Shown here piece after piece: positions 11,966 through 25,336 of a DNA stretch of 64,000 bases; the stretch's first letter is position 1, and every line of letters begins with the position of its first letter. The stretch is from Earliella scabrosa (taxonomy: Eukaryota; Basidiomycota; Agaricomycetes; Polyporales; Polyporaceae): the NCBI GenBank assembly GCA_022605405.1, contig JABYQQ010000017.1, positions 248,001-312,000 of the forward strand, given 5' to 3'. The notes under the pieces are model-generated. The model was not told where the DNA came from, did not search any database, and was given only the letters and a program-made list of their open reading frames with translations. A program made the position numbers and the translations under genes.

Positions 11966-14264
11966 ATGTCCGCCACAATACAATCGACTGAACTTTTCCA
12001 GATCCCAAGGATAACGTCCGTTAGTGGGGCATTCGGCACGGTCATGGTCGGCACGTACGCGGCCTTGATGTAAGTCGTCCCTCCATCTTTGAGGCCGGAA
12101 GCGTTGATGAGTATTCCAACAGCTTGTACGGTCTCTTTCTCCATCAGACCTACAAGTACTTTACAATCTATGAGGCGGACGCGCTATGGATCCGGTCCTT
12201 GGTGAGTAGCAGCTTGCGAGAACCATTCCCAGTGCTCGTCTGAGCGCACATTTGCTTGCAGGTAATTGCTGTAATGTGAGCTCGGAGCCCGCATTCAACG
12301 GTCTTGGCCTCATATTAGACTCTCGAAGCGTACAAGAGACCCTCGTTGCAATCCTGCATATGCACCTCGGGTGCGTGTCTCACCAAAGTAGTACGATCAT
12401 CCCATTTGACGCGGGTGTACATAGGTATTATTACTTCGTTGAGAACTTCGGCGATCCATTGGTCTTCCTGCGTGGTGTCTGGTAAGTACAGTACTGGTGA
12501 CATGACATGATCGTCTCTTACCCAATTTACCAGGTCTCTCGATGTGAGCTTCGTCCGACTTCAACCTTGCACCGTGAATTGATTCTTACTCTGACTCTAC
12601 CCAGCTCATCCCCATCATCTCGGTCGGTACTCAACCCTTTTCTTGGCGAACTATACTGATATCACTCCATCTCACAGACATGTATTGTCATTACCTGCAA
12701 CAGGTCAGTGCCGGACCACATGGACATGTCGGTCCCATTCTCACAGTCTCCACAGCTTCTACGTTGTACGGATATGGCTCGGTGGGTGCTACTTCACGGC
12801 CTTGCATCAGTCGCAAACGTGGAGGGCTCATACCAATGTTACAGTCGGTCCCTCGCGGTACAGGATACTGCTCGTAGCGGCAATTGTAAGCCATACCCTA
12901 TCTCTACATATACAGTCGAATGACTGCGACTCTGTGACAGGTTGTTCTCATGGTCGCCGCAATGGGTGTGTGATACCCATCTGATCACCACGTCGAAGGC
13001 TAACGTCGCGGCATCTATCATCAAGCGACTGCCATGGGTAGCTATCGCATCCTTCCTTCATAACGTCTCCCATCTGCTGATGCATATGCCAATCGAAACA
13101 GCTTCTACGGTCGCAGGGTGCGTTCGTGCTGCGAGTGGGGCTCGTCGCCACGACTGACAATATTTTATATCGCAACAGATTCCGGGGGATCACAATCACC
13201 AACTTCCAGAACCTGCTCGTAGGCCAATCCCTTCTCAGCTGGGCATCCGGAACGACGCTGACAGCTACCTACAGTGGCTCGTGCTAGCGTACAATGTGCT
13301 AGCATCCGCGGCTGATGTGATTCTGACCACTACTCTCATCTACATCCTCCACCACAGTCGCACCGGGTTTTCGAGGCATGTCTCAGATTCAATGTCCAGG
13401 CGGGCCTCAAACGACATGACTCACGTATGCGACAGGACGAATACGATGATCAATCGACTGATCATGTACACTATCAGCACTGGTGAGTGTCGTTGCTCAT
13501 TCTGTACTACATGTGGTACAATACTGAGCGGTTTCGGCGCACTTCCATCCCTTCTCTCTAGGACTGTTGACCACGTAATGCTCCTATCTCAACTTCTTGA
13601 ATGTCGAACGTCTCCCAAGACTTACTCGCAGCGTGTTTAACATCCTATCCTTTATCTTGGTGAGTGTCCATGTTGCGGAAGGACTCTCTGCCATACGAGC
13701 CTGTCGGGCCGACAACTGTTGCTCTCGTCTGCAGGTCCAAGTCTACGGCATTGAGAACTTGGTGTGGATAGCGAGCATGATGGTCGCAGAGCGCCGTGAG
13801 TATCTTCAGCATCTATACTCCACCGTCCACTCATCCTCCGAACAGTCTACGCCAATTCTCTTCTATCTGCGTATGTTCTCTCTCCCATCATCGTCCCAGC
13901 CTCGGTTAAGACATTGCTGGTCGCATACGGTAGCCTGAACTCGCGCAAGTTCTCCGGACATAAACGGAGCAGATCGCACAGCTCGCAAGGACACTCGCAT
14001 CACGGCGACCCGTTCGGAACTGCCATCCGCCCGACCACAACGTCTAGCGCGCAAGATTCCGACAGCGGCAACTTGGGTATGCATTCAACCGGCGCGCTAG
14101 AGCTCCCGCAGGTTCGTGGCATTGTCTGAGGGACGCTCGTCCCCGTTCTTCATTGTTGATATTAACCTTTGTCACAGATCCCGATGAACCCGAGAGTCTA
14201 CGACACGACGAGAGTGATTGATATTAAAGCCCTCCCGCTGTCGGAAGACTTAGAAGCGTCCTAA
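11966..14264 (+). CDS. DUF6534 family membrane protein (copy E)
   Basis: The clearest complete member of the family here. The ATG at 11966 opens exon 1 (SGAFGTVMVGTYAALM); exon 2 reads LYGLFLHQTYKYFTIYEAD. Micro-exons are at 12262-12275 (14 nt), 12534-12543 (10 nt), 12605-12622 (18 nt) and 13562-13574 (13 nt), followed by exons of 28 nt (VFNILSFIL) and 25 nt (YANSLL). Other exons give YYYFVENFGDPLVFLRGVW, FYVVRIWL, SAADVILTTTLIYILHHSRTGF and TNTMINRLIMYTISTG. The tail contains LNSRKFSGHKRSRSHSS and ends in a separate last exon with TAA at 14262-14264. About 18 exons in total. It is predicted to be a multi-span membrane protein with a cytosolic Ser/His-rich tail; function unknown. Confidence 0.85.
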
Positions 14265-15599
14265 AGAATAACTACCTATTCAGTCCTGTCCCTCAGACTC
14301 CCTATTAGTAGCCGTATGGGTTATCGAAACGGAACATCGGTGGGTAGTGTCTCCAAGCTCATTCGTTCTTCGGTAAATGGTGGTCCAAGTACGCCGTTCG
14401 TTCTCGCCTTTCTTCTCAGTGCCTTTCCCGCGTGCGTCGCAGCGTAGGTTCTTTCTACACTTGCTCCTACCGACCTTCGGCGAAGCAGGGACGATGATTG
14501 ACGTAAGCTTGCTGGTACTGTAAGCTGTCACAGGCAAAACGCTACTTAAGTAAGTCTTTGCCAGCATAGTTAGATGGTGTGCTTAAGGTTGCGTAATCCA
14601 TTCTAGCACGTTGCGTGTAAGGTTGACTCTGATGACCCACGACACAGATCTGATGCTTGAGTTTGACAGGAAGTTGGCCCGAAGTAACTGCGTCCCGTCT
14701 AGTGTATGTTTGCGGGTAGTTAACGGGAATGGGAGACATAACATCAGCCGGCACAACAGCGGCGATCCTTCGATGTCCCCAAGCGGTCGGTTATATGTAA
14801 CGCCCATGTATCCGTTGAGAGCACAGTCAGTATGTACCTGCCGGCAGGTGCATACAGGACGATTTCATGATCTCCGAGGAGCGGTGCTGTTACTCTACTT
14901 CGTGCTGGACACCATGAGGTTGTAATCTAGCCATTCTCGTGCAGCACCTCCCACCCAAAGTGTTATATTATACGACTTGCGCCGACACGGATTCGGATCC
15001 TAAGGGCGAGTATAGGACATATGCAGCACGCTCATCGAGCTACCCGTATGTTGCAGGAATCTGGCATTGCACAGATAGTGGGAATAGCGCTTAGATATGT
15101 TCTTCATTCGGAGCTGCCGCGCAGTCATCAACTTTGAGGAGATGGCTTGTCAACGCCTTTGCAAACGTTTTCTGCTAATCGTTCTGTTTCTTCCTCTTCA
15201 CGTGTCGTCGCTGCTTCGTACACTCCGAATGTGCCCAGAAACATTACACGGGATGATACGGTAGATGGAGAACACACATGAGTCGAGCTACACAGACACA
15301 TGTAGTCATCAGCTCAAAAATATGCCAAAACGGGCTGCACACTCCCCTTCCCGACACACTCACCTAGATATCTGGAAACGTTGAATGAGCCCATGCCCTA
15401 AGAAGGCACAGTATAAGCAAACTCTCTAAAACGCTATCTCAATGAAGCGTACCCCGGGGCCGACGGGACGCGACTTGACTTGAGATAGTCGTACACAAAG
15501 TTGCTGACTCATACACTCTGGGCCCGCCTTTATTGTAGTCGTCAGCATGCAAGAGTAATTAAACCGGATGTCCACATGAAGGATGCATGGAGGAAATGG
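14265..15599. other. Region without a recognisable gene
   Basis: About 1.3 kb after the stop of copy E. Only short unsupported frames are present; no repeats or element ends were recognised. Confidence 0.35.
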
Positions 15600-17110
15600 C
15601 AAGGGCAACCGGCTAGAGGTGAACACTCACATGCTGTGCGCGAATGTGTAGTGAAACAAAAGTGACATCACGATGTCCACAAGATGGATACACAGGTCTC
15701 CGAGTCCGGTGGTGATAGGGGCTGCTCTTGCATGAAGTATGCCGAAAGGATGTCGGTATGGAGTCGGACTGGGAATCCGGGATAGAAGAGGTCGATGTAG
15801 AAATATATATGTCATAGAAGGAGCCGCAAGTTGTTCCAACAAGACACGGACGCCAAAGAGGAGCAGCGGAGAGCAATCAAACAATATCCCCCGGTAGTGT
15901 GCGAGCCAGCTAGTGAAAAGAGGTGGATCTAATGGCACGGGGAGTCCACGCAAACGGTGGAAGCAAGCATGGTGGCATGAGCGCTAGCACATGAGGGCTC
16001 CGCTATCTCCACCAACGGTGGAGGTGACAGGTCGTGAGACCGCATTTTCAGGACGCCCGGCGTAGAAACATCGAGTCAGGTAGCACATATCCCATTGGTC
16101 CCGTTTCTGCAGTTCTGTCTCTTATCCCCATGTCAAACCATGGGGGTGGGAGCAACTTACCGGATACTTCAGTACCTCCTGAGCAGGAATTGCCTCTAAT
16201 CTCGCCATATGCAGGTGTATGTCTTCATCAGGTGAGCATCCATCTCACTGGCATCCCATGCATATGGCAAACAGATGGAGTGTACTTGGTATGCAGGCCA
16301 CCGACTCCGGGAGATCTTAAGCAAGGCCGTAAGTGACTGCTGGCAGATATGCCAAAGGCAAGCCTAGGAACGTACTGACCTCAAGACAACGAATGTAACG
16401 GCTATTAGCGGCATTGCCGTGATCGACATTGAATATGAGTGTCCGGGGGTCACGGATGAGGCAGTCAGTCGGAGATTTGGATTGAATGAGTGTCGGATTG
16501 AGTCAAAGCCTGGCAGGATATGGCCACATCAGACACAGGCCCAGTCTGCTATCTGAGCAGACGGTTGATACGACGGTGAGTTACGAAATTTCAGGCATGA
16601 GGTGGTAGTACATCTTGTCGCTTTGGATCGGTTTAATTCTCATCGTTGGTAGTTCGGCGCGACAGAAGACACGAAACTTGGCCAACATGGCAATCTTTGT
16701 ATCAAGTGACATGCGAAAGTCTCGTGCGGTTTCCGGCGGACCCTTACACAAGAGCCCTTGCTCCACCCGACAGCGAACTTCGAAGTCCATGGAAGCCCTC
16801 GAATATGTACATCGTCACTCACCTGTCGAGTCCTAGTTGACACGATGTCCGTGTCTCGGAACCTGTTCAAACGCCACGGCCGGTCATTGACGCTAAGAAG
16901 ATAACGGATGTCGCACGTTGGGTGCATGCGTGCGTCTGTGCTACCGTAATGACGGGTTGCTCTCGTCACTGCATCCGGTGATCACGGATATCCGGCAGGG
17001 GAGTCTACCACCATGCTCCACCAGCATGCCGCTGACATGTATGCACACTGCCTTCGCCACTCGGAAAGCTGACTTAGGTGGGTGCAATGAACGAGGGTGC
17101 AGATCGACGT
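15600..17110 (-). pseudogene. Possible decayed DUF6534 copy
   Basis: Minus-strand pieces in family order. Near 16830-16750 there is an exon-2-like stretch followed by a GTAAGG donor. A stretch beginning IAMLA lies directly after an AG, where other copies have the 14-nt exon. YYHLM appears near 16610-16590, and LGDLCIHLVDIVMSLLF appears near 15720-15630, before GTGAGT. No continuous set of exons can be joined. This is a weak call based on pattern order. Confidence 0.33.
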
Positions 17111-18724
17111 AGACAGTGTGATCGAGTCAATACCACCAGTATGAAGTCTCATGCCATGATCCGCACTAGAGCCTTGTCTCTCAGTTCCCCTGCGCCCCGG
17201 GATGACCATCTAGAGCGGGCTCGTCGAAGGAGCGTGACTTGAGCTGCAAGGGGACTGGCCAACGCAACTGTTCTCAACCACATGAATTATCCTTTATAGA
17301 CCCTCATGATAGCCGGATGTGAAGATGCGCACCTGCTGGAGCTCGAGGTCCTCATCCTCGTTCCCATGGGGGGAGCCAGTGGCGAGTGATCTTCGCGATC
17401 GCGCAAAGTGCGGCGGGCCAGAGGACAGCATGACGGTGCCAAACACATCCGTCGTCTTCTCCAACCGCCCCATGTCCTGTATGACCTCGCGCGAGTTGAG
17501 CCTGTGGAAGATATCCGGTACATTGACGGCGGTCAGCATGCAGAAGGATGCGAGGACATTGCCAGGGATACCGACGCAGCAAGCAGCGAGTTGGCGTACA
17601 CTGCCATGAGAACCGGGGCACAGAAGGGCAGGTGAGTATCCAAGTCCGAACGGGCGCGCAACGACGGACATACAGCGGCTGACGACAATGTCGATGGCGA
17701 CATAGGTGAGGCTCTGGGGCAGAACAAGGCCCTGTCGAGCGTGGAAAGCGCGCGGCGGTCAGGGAGGACACACGTCGGAGAGCGAGCGGAACTTACGCAT
17801 ATGAGACACAATACGTTAGCGGCACTGAAGACGAAGCGTCAGCTTTCGCGGGAGCTAGTGACGTCATGGCAAGGAAGAGTCTCCCTACCTGATGATTAGA
17901 CCTGTGAGGGCAGTCGCGGGTAGGAGCAACGATGAGCATCGAGCGGCATCCGCCGCATTACGCAAGAACCACATACCGGTGTTGATAGAGTACAGAATAA
18001 GAACGTTAATCATCGAGTCCGTCCTGTTCAAAGCAGTCGAGCTAAGCTCGCCCTTGCGCTTGACAGTGATCCGTTGTCTTCGCTTACCTCTTGATTCCGG
18101 TACGCGACTTATGCAGCGCATAGATCAGGACTGACGTGAGGAGCGCGTCGACAACAGTTGCGACTGCGTAACGGGACGATACCAGCCACTGGCAGTGGTC
18201 AGAGTTCGTCAGACAACAGGGAAGGTCGCCAGGACAGCTCAATCAACGATGGAATATTGACGTACGGAAAACCGCAGCGCGTCGGGTAAGCTTGAGGCGC
18301 GGAACCTTCGGAGATCACTCAGATGAGCAACACATGGTGTGGACAGCGTGAGGAGTTGACTGACACTTGTGTCGTACAGGCTGGGCGACAATTGCAAGCA
18401 CTTAGCGACCTGGATCCGCTTACTCGGATTGCAGAGACTAACCTATCGGGAGTGCTGTATTGCAGCAGCATGACAGATGAGGAGTAGGTCAGAGTCGGCT
18501 CCGCTGTCGGTCGATGCAGGAGATACTCACCAAGCTCGGCGACCATGAATGCAATCTAATAGTTCGTCACAATAGGTACCACGTTCAGAGTTGCAGGTTC
18601 GCATGAACAAGGAGACCGGCTGAACGCACCGCCGTATAAACGATGATTCGATATCCGCGTCCAACTATTACGATGAATTGAAGTTATCAGTTAGCCGGTC
18701 TGCGTGTTGAGCACAGCACATACC

Positions 18725-18726
18725 AA
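18725..18726. repeat. Target site duplication AA, left copy of element 1
   Basis: The dinucleotide AA precedes the CATCGG end of element 1, and AA follows the CCGATG end at 25335-25336. It lies in the codons for FFARRVWL of copy X. Confidence 0.7.
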
Positions 18727-18746
18727 CATCGGTAACCTTGCAGAAC

Positions 18747-18803
18747 GCTGACCGTGCTAACGGCGCTAACGGGCACAGCATTAGCACCGTTAGCACGGTC
18801 AGC
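18747..18803. repeat. Subterminal hairpin of element 1
   Basis: Two 23-nt arms (18747-18769 and 18781-18803) are inverted copies with one mismatch, separated by 11 nt. They are built from GCTGAC and GCTAAC words. The same hairpin is at 32353-32409 in element 2. It is a possible transposase-binding region. Confidence 0.7.
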
Positions 18804-18906
18804 GCGGTCAGCGCCGTAGTGCTGAAGATTTCGATGCAGCAAACACAAGCACACCCGTGTACAGATAGTTCTCAAGTCGTGCGGCGTCGCGCAGGCTGTA
18901 GATAAA

Positions 18907-21900
18907 CTATATGATTGTTTCGTGAGCGTGGTAATCTATGAACCAATTAACATAGTATCGACGGAACGAGCCCAGGGTCTGCGTGAAGTGAAAGCTCTTC
19001 GGGATGCGAGTATGGTTGTAGACGGGCATAAGATGACATGCGCGAATGATCGAGGAGAGGGGAATAATACTAGTGGACTGTTGGCCATGATAGACCTCCG
19101 GTTTGACGACCCACATGCCTGTAACGGGATCCGGTTGGTCGCCATCTAGGGTGAACCACTCGACAAGTGCGCCCTCATGGCGGGTGTAGTCGTACACAAA
19201 GGAGACAAACATGCGAACGCGGGCAACAGTCATACCAAGCATACCTAAGGCCTCGTCCTCGGTGCGGACAAGAACCGTGTCGTAACGTGGCTGGCCCCCA
19301 TTCCAAGTAGGGTTGCACCGGATGTACTGTTGATGCATCCCCCCAGGCCCGCTCGCCTCACTGGGAGCGTAGAAGAGCGAGCGGGCTGAGGTGTATACAG
19401 CGATTCGAACTTTCGGCGGTATCTCCGGGCAGTCATTGACGTCGAGATCGTCGGCGAGCTCAAGCTCCGGGTACAGAGTGTCGTGGAGGAACCGTCGGAG
19501 GTGGTCGACGAGCCGAGGCTGCTTGAGCTGAGGCATGAGCACATCAAGCCGTCGCGAGAAGGCTTGAAGAGTGTTATGATTAGATGCACCATCAGATCCG
19601 ACAGAAAAGGTACTCACTCGGTCGCGACGAGAGTTTTACAGTCGCGGCAGCACCATAGGGTTCTTCAGCGGCCATGGCTTCTGCCTCTTGTTGATAGCGC
19701 GCATCAGCAAGTTCGTCGGGATCCGGGTCGTCGTCGTGGCCAGCGAGACGGCGAGCATGCTGGTATACGCCCTGTAGAAGCATGCCGCGGCGCGCTAGAT
19801 CGACACGAAAGGCAGCGAGCTTACTGAGCCGAGTGAGGTTTCGGAGTATTTGCTGGAGCGCCGCCTTGCGACTGGACCTTCGCCACGGTCGTTTGACGGC
19901 AGAGATGTGCCGGGATTCGGTGATTGATGAGCACAGACCATTCGGCGAGCCGAACAGCTGGATTGCGCGCACGTAGTGGACTAGGGCGTGCTGCCGTGGA
20001 AGCGAGAATCCATCCGGACGGATTCCAACGTCCTCGAAGATCTGGCGAAGGTGGTGGTACTCGGCTAGGCACGCGGTCATGTTCTCGAGATCCTCGGCGG
20101 TATGGGACGAGCGGCGTGCTAGGTACGTGAAGTCGAGGAGAACAGCAATGCATCGGACCATGTCGTCGGGGACATAGCCGACAATTGCAGGTAGGAAGAC
20201 CTGATGCAAGCATTGGTTAGCGTGGCTCACAGCCGCAACTGGTTTGGGATCTCTCACCTTCATGAGAGCTTTGGAATCATTTCCCGTCCACTGGCTGAAG
20301 TTACGCCCATCGGGGAAACGTCGCAGTCCCGGGAAAGGAGGGGCCGCAGCAATCCTGGATAGTGGTCAAACGTGAAGCTTAGGGCATTGGGACATTGCTT
20401 GGACCAGACATACCGACGATCAATGTCGTCGAGGATGCGCTTGGCCTCGGCCTCAGTTTCAGCGGTGGTATGGATGTATTCCTCGACCCAGGCCACGACG
20501 TGGTCCTTGAATGTGCCTTTGATAAGTTGATGAAGGAGATCGGGCGTGAGAAGCTCGTGGATATCAGCCCGAGGGAAGTACTCGGTAAACGGCTACGGGG
20601 TTGGAGTCGGTGCGTGACAGAGAGGGACATTAATGAAGGTTACGCACCGTCACGTCTGCCGATATTCCGAAGGCATCCCATGCGATGTCGGGGGGGCACA
20701 GATGTCGACAATCCATAGTCAGTTCACGAAATCTTGGGGGCCCAATGTTATCAAGTTCGCTAGGTCGGGCAAGACATCTGAAAGCCATTGATTGACTCTG
20801 CGTGTCATTACAACATCACGGCTACTACTGTACGTACTTTGGACACCAGCCAGACACGATTCCTCCAAGATAGACCTGTTCTGGGTAGTCGGCAATGAAG
20901 GGTCCTAACTCGAAAACCGCACGACGGAAGTGTCCATCAGGGCAGCGGATCACCTCTGGGACCGTCATTCCCTGGCGGAGAGACGAGAGGACGTAGGCGA
21001 TGGCCGTATGGTAGAGCTGTTTCTTGAAGATGCGAAACTCGTCGGTGTCAGCAGTGTCGCGCTCGCCTGTAAAGTGATGAGCACGTTGAGGGGACGACGA
21101 AGACGTAGTATCTGACCTCACCTTTGGGGATGGGTAGAAAAGCCAGAGGGACGACCGCCTCACGATGCGCGCGCCGGAGATCGTTGTGGATGTTACCGAG
21201 GGACATGTACAAGGGATGGAACTCTTGGTTGCCCGTGGCAACCGACACCGTCGTTTTGTCGGCCCCGAGGATGATGGGAACAAGAAGGGCGCCATGCGTA
21301 TTGGCGTCCTGCGCGATCTCGTCCTGTGTGGCCGTCAGCGACAAGAACTGCCCGCAACTGCAAGGCCGTGACGTACCGCCTGACGCCATACCCACTGGGC
21401 GGAGAACATGTCAGAGACGCGGCGGGTCTGGCCGCCGTTGGGCGTGTCGATGTGCTCCTCAAACGGGGTTGTGTGGAACTTCCCCTCAAAATCGGCACTG
21501 GAAGCCATGGCGCGAACTGCAGCCAGGGCATCGCGATAGTGCAGGACATAGGTCCGACGCTTCCACGCCGGGGCGTTGGTGCCGACTGGTCCCGTGTACC
21601 GCAGGGCGACACTCTGCCAGTTCGTCTCGCCGTGAGCGATGGCATCGATGGCGGCGTGGTACTGCGCGACGCTCTCAAAGAACGGCGGGAGGTCTTCGGC
21701 CCCGTGAAGGACATCACGAGCTCGTAGGATGTCGAGGAGATGTTTGACGTCGCCTTCGGATGTCTCCATCTTCTCGAAAAGGTGCTCCGCGAACTCGAAC
21801 GTCGGTCGGTCAGGGAAAGGGGCCCAGGTGTTCGCGTTGTCGCGGGGGGGAGGTGGGGCACCGGGAGGAAGGTTATGGCCTTCAGCATCGCACGGCATCC

Positions 21901-22096
21901 CTGGAGATCGATCAGTTGTGCTCTGTCAGCAAGATTTAGGGCAGACAGATGGCGACATACCTGTGAGATGGGGATGGTAGCGGAAAGTCGAAGCAGGCGG
22001 GGGAGGTTTGGGGTGGGCATGGTAATGTGACCGATGTTGAGCGAGACCACGTCGGGTGGGGAAAGGACGACCACAGAGTGAGCAATTGCGAGCCAT
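18907..22096 (-). CDS. Plavaka transposase (element 1)
   Basis: Minus-strand gene of about ten exons coding for close to 900 residues, starting at the ATG at 22096 (MARNCSLCGRPF). A C2H2-type zinc finger (C-x2-C...H-x4-H) lies within the first 30 residues. Then come the family blocks PFPDRPTFEFAEHLF, GADKTTVSVATGNQEFHPLY, the RCPDGHFRR block, PFTEYFPRADIHELLTPDLL, SLPRQHALVHY and SSITESRHISAVKRPWRRSS. In this family the Asp of GADKT, an Asp around RADIHELL and the Glu of ITESRH are likely parts of the DDE centre; all are present. No stop interrupts the joined exons, so it looks functional. The stop is at 18907. Confidence 0.88.
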
Positions 22097-22305
22097 TGTG
22101 GATGAGATGATGGTAGGAGACAAGGCAGGGGGCCGGGAGGAGTCACGTCCTCGCCGGGGTTACTAAGGGGCGACCCTGAGCGCCTAGCGCTCCAAAAACG
22201 CATGCCTTCCGTCGTCTTGCGCACTTGTCTTTCACCTTGATCCCCCGAGTCGTCCCCGCTCAATCCTCGTCAGCTCTCTCTCATTCCTACACTCATACTC
22301 TCAGC

Positions 22306-25041
22306 ATGGCTCGAGGCGTCAAAAAGAAGAAAACCGACGGACCTCCAGCGCCCAACATCGCATCCTTTCAAGCCCCAAGTGACGCAACCGCGACAGACGC
22401 CGCCGTTCAGGTATGTCTGCCGGTTAGAAAATAACACGAGAGTCTCTAGATTTGGACTTACGGCCTTGTCCCATCCTAGGACCAGCCTGGTGCCGACGTG
22501 GCATCCACAACCCAGCATCGCTACGGGACGCGTAAGAGCACGCAGGCCGCCCGTCCAGGAGTCGCTGCTGGGTTAGCGAAACGCAGCAAGGATGAGATCG
22601 AGGCCCAAGCCCAAGCGAAGAGGGCCGTGCAAGCAGCTCAGGCAGAGAAGCGTGCGCAAGACAAAGATGCCGCTGAGCAACAGGCGCAGCTGGCAGCGCG
22701 TACGATAGCCTCCCTGCAAGACGCACGAACCCGTCGCGAACGCGAAGAGATGGCTCGCTTTGCACAGAGCCCGCCTGCCGACAAGGACGACGAAGAAGCT
22801 AGCTTTGGTGAGCAGTGCTAACCCAGCTTTGCCGCATACAAACTATCTCAACCTTTTTGGAAGCGTCTAACCGGCAGACCGGTACCTCGCAGCCGCGCGC
22901 CTCAGGGAGACTTCAACCCTCTCACGATCTCGACGACTCTGAGTCGGACCCCGACCCCTCGTATCACCCCAGCGACAACGACAATGCCGCCGCCGAGACA
23001 CCGAGCGAAGAGGACTATGCCCTCCAGCCCACACGCGCTCGAGTCACGAAGGCGCCGAGTTCGCAAGCCCGCCAGGTATGTGGCTCGCGTACTCGCCGCC
23101 CCCGTTGTCGTCCCGCTCACCGGTCTGACCTCGCCTCCTCAGTCCCCAGCTAACAACACGAAGGCACCTCGCGAAGGAGTGAATAGCAAGAAGGGTGGTT
23201 CAACGGGGAAGGAGGTTGGAAGTCAGCAGAAGGTATGACTGTGACTCCCGCCCCCTCCGTCCCACCCTCTCTGCTATCTTACTCCCATCCTCACCGGTCA
23301 CTCTCTATCGCAGGCCCTCACGCCAGCCCAGAAGAAGGCGAAGCGCGTCCAAGCGGTCCGTGATCAGATAGCGGGCATGCGTGTCGAACGGGATCCCTCG
23401 CCGCCCACGGGTTCTAAGCGTCGGGCGCCTTCTGCGTGAGTCCCAACTGGGGATTCTATTGCCGTCCATCCTTACTGACATCTGTACTGCATGACCTATA
23501 GGGTTACACCCGCCAACAAAAAGCGCAAGGAAGACGCTTTCACCGCGGACTTTCGTCGTCGTCAGCGTGACGCCGCCACCGGCACTCCTCAAAGACCCCC
23601 TCGCACCGCAGCAACCCGACAGGCGAGCCCAGAGCTCGGCCTTGTATTTCTGGATGACGTCATCACTGGCCCATCTGAAGATTTCCTTGACACGTCGTTC
23701 GGCCTCGACGACTTCACATACATCGACGACGCCCGCTCGCCCATTATCCCACACGCGTCCTCCTCAAAGGCCCCGCCACGTTACGTCATCCCAGAGGAGG
23801 AGATTCAGGGCATCAACGACGACGACATTGATATCTCTCGCAACGCTGTCCTGGCCCGCTCACGCGCCCAATCCCGGACCACCAAGAACCCGGTAAGGTC
23901 CCCCGCTAACGTTCAATTGCCCATCATACCTACGAACGCCATGCTGATCCCTTGCTCCCGCAGATGATTGGCATCGCGTCAAGTGTCGTGATAGACGGCG
24001 ACGAGGCTGCTGGGCCATCCCGCCCGCCTCGTGCCTCACGCGCGCCTGTTCCTGACGAACTGTCTCGCGCATTCAACGCACTTCCCAAATGGATCCAGCC
24101 CACGATCCTCAGCGTCATCGTCCCGTCGCTCATCAAGTATTACGGCTCCCGCGACGATCCCTGGGACCTGGATGGCACCAGCACGGACGTGTTCAAGTCC
24201 GTACTCAACCGCGTGTTACTCAAGGTACACCCCGACTATCCGCACCAGGTCGATCGTGGCGAGAAGATTTGGCGTTTTGTAAGCATAAGACCACTGCTTA
24301 CATTGCCGTCTGCTCACTCAACGTGTCTGTAGGCCCGTCAAGGTGTCTACAACTGGCGCAGCGCGTTTGGGAGGCTGGCCATCCAGATTGTCAGAACCGC
24401 GGCAAAGAAGGTCGGCAACCCCGAGATGATTGCGATCTGGGCGCAAAATGCGCTGGCGAAGGGCGGCGAATCAACGTACAGCGAGCCCAACACTGTGGTA
24501 CGCCGCCTTGATTCTGTACGCTGACACATGGCTAATGTCCAGTGCGTGCATGGTCACACATACGGCGCCTCAGGTTCCCGAAAGTGCGCGTGGCTCTATG
24601 CGCTCGAAGTATATCGTCCAGCTCCTCGCGTTTCACCTCGAGGAGTGCGAGGGGTCCATCCTGGGCACCGGGTACCCTGTCGGTGCGGTATCCCTTGCCG
24701 CCGTTGCGGTAAGATGCGACCATGTGGCTCGACAGTTGAATCACGCTCACGTTCTACAGATCCGGCGCGCGTTCGGGAGCTACAAGACGGGATCATACAA
24801 GGCACCTACTGTCAAGTTCAGTGAGGAGAACTATGCGATTGCCACGCAGAAGGCTCGCAGGGGTGCCGTGGCTGGTCTGCTCCTCAAGCCGAGCCGCATG
24901 GAAGGACTGGTTGCCGACGCCACTGAGTACATGCCGACCTTCAAGGCCGCCCAGGCTCAGCTAGCACAAGGAGACGAAGACGATGACGATGCCTACGGTG
25001 CTGTTGATCCCAATACCTCCCCTGCACCTGAGTATTTCTAG
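22306..25041 (+). CDS. Plavaka companion gene (element 1), function unknown
   Basis: Divergent from the transposase, with starts 209 bp apart. The ATG at 22306 begins MARGVKKKKTDG. The N-terminal half is disordered: Lys-, Ala/Gln- and Glu-rich, with a likely coiled coil around QAQAKRAVQAAQAEKRAQ. The C-terminal half is conserved among Agaricomycete transposon-linked proteins: ALPKWIQPTILSVIVPSL, then YYGSRDDPWDL, GVYNWRSAFGRLAIQIV, and after the last introns RRAFGSYKTGSYK. The end is acidic and the stop is at 25041. Spliced length is roughly 700 residues, with introns at about 22411-22479, 23437-23501, 23892-23963 and others. This gene travels with Plavaka transposases, so it may help transposition, but its role is not known to me. 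Confidence 0.72.
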
Positions 25042-25336
25042 ATAACGATTTTGAATACCGCTTGCGGCGTCCGACGTCCGCTACATATGCTTAGTATGAC
25101 CGTCGTATGATACACTATGTACCCTATCTCCGCCCATCTAGTATGCCAATGCCATATGTGCTATGCCTGGCCCGCGTCTGAGCTCCTGCATTGGACGACT
25201 ATTGCTACTAGCTCCCGCTGGCCATTGTGCTACGTGCTAGCTGCTGACGTGCTAGCTGCTACCACACTGAACTGCGCTGACACGCGCTGAGCGCGCTGAG
25301 TCAGCGCCGTCAGCGTCTTGCAGGGTTTCCGATGAA

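Larger units (their letters stand above)
18727..25334. mobile_element. Plavaka-type DNA transposon, element 1 (6,608 bp)
   Basis: It begins CATCGG and ends CCGATG. The terminal inverted repeats of about 28 bp (18727-18754 and 25307-25334) match at 23 of 28 positions. It carries two divergent genes: a Plavaka transposase (-) and a companion gene (+). Subterminal DNA is full of GCTGAC/GCTAAC words and includes a near-perfect hairpin at 18747-18803. It is flanked by a 2-bp duplication, AA. Plavaka elements belong to the CACTA/EnSpm-like group; two- to three-bp duplications and repeat-rich subterminal ends are usual there. It is matched by an inverted copy at 25822-32429 with no difference in the frames I compared. 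Confidence 0.88.

Noticed and set aside
21193..22263. Long open frame of 356 residues on the minus strand overlapping the transposase (and its mirror at 28893-29963)
   Set aside because: It is out of frame with the conserved transposase exons, has Ser/Arg/Pro-rich shadow composition and runs through introns.
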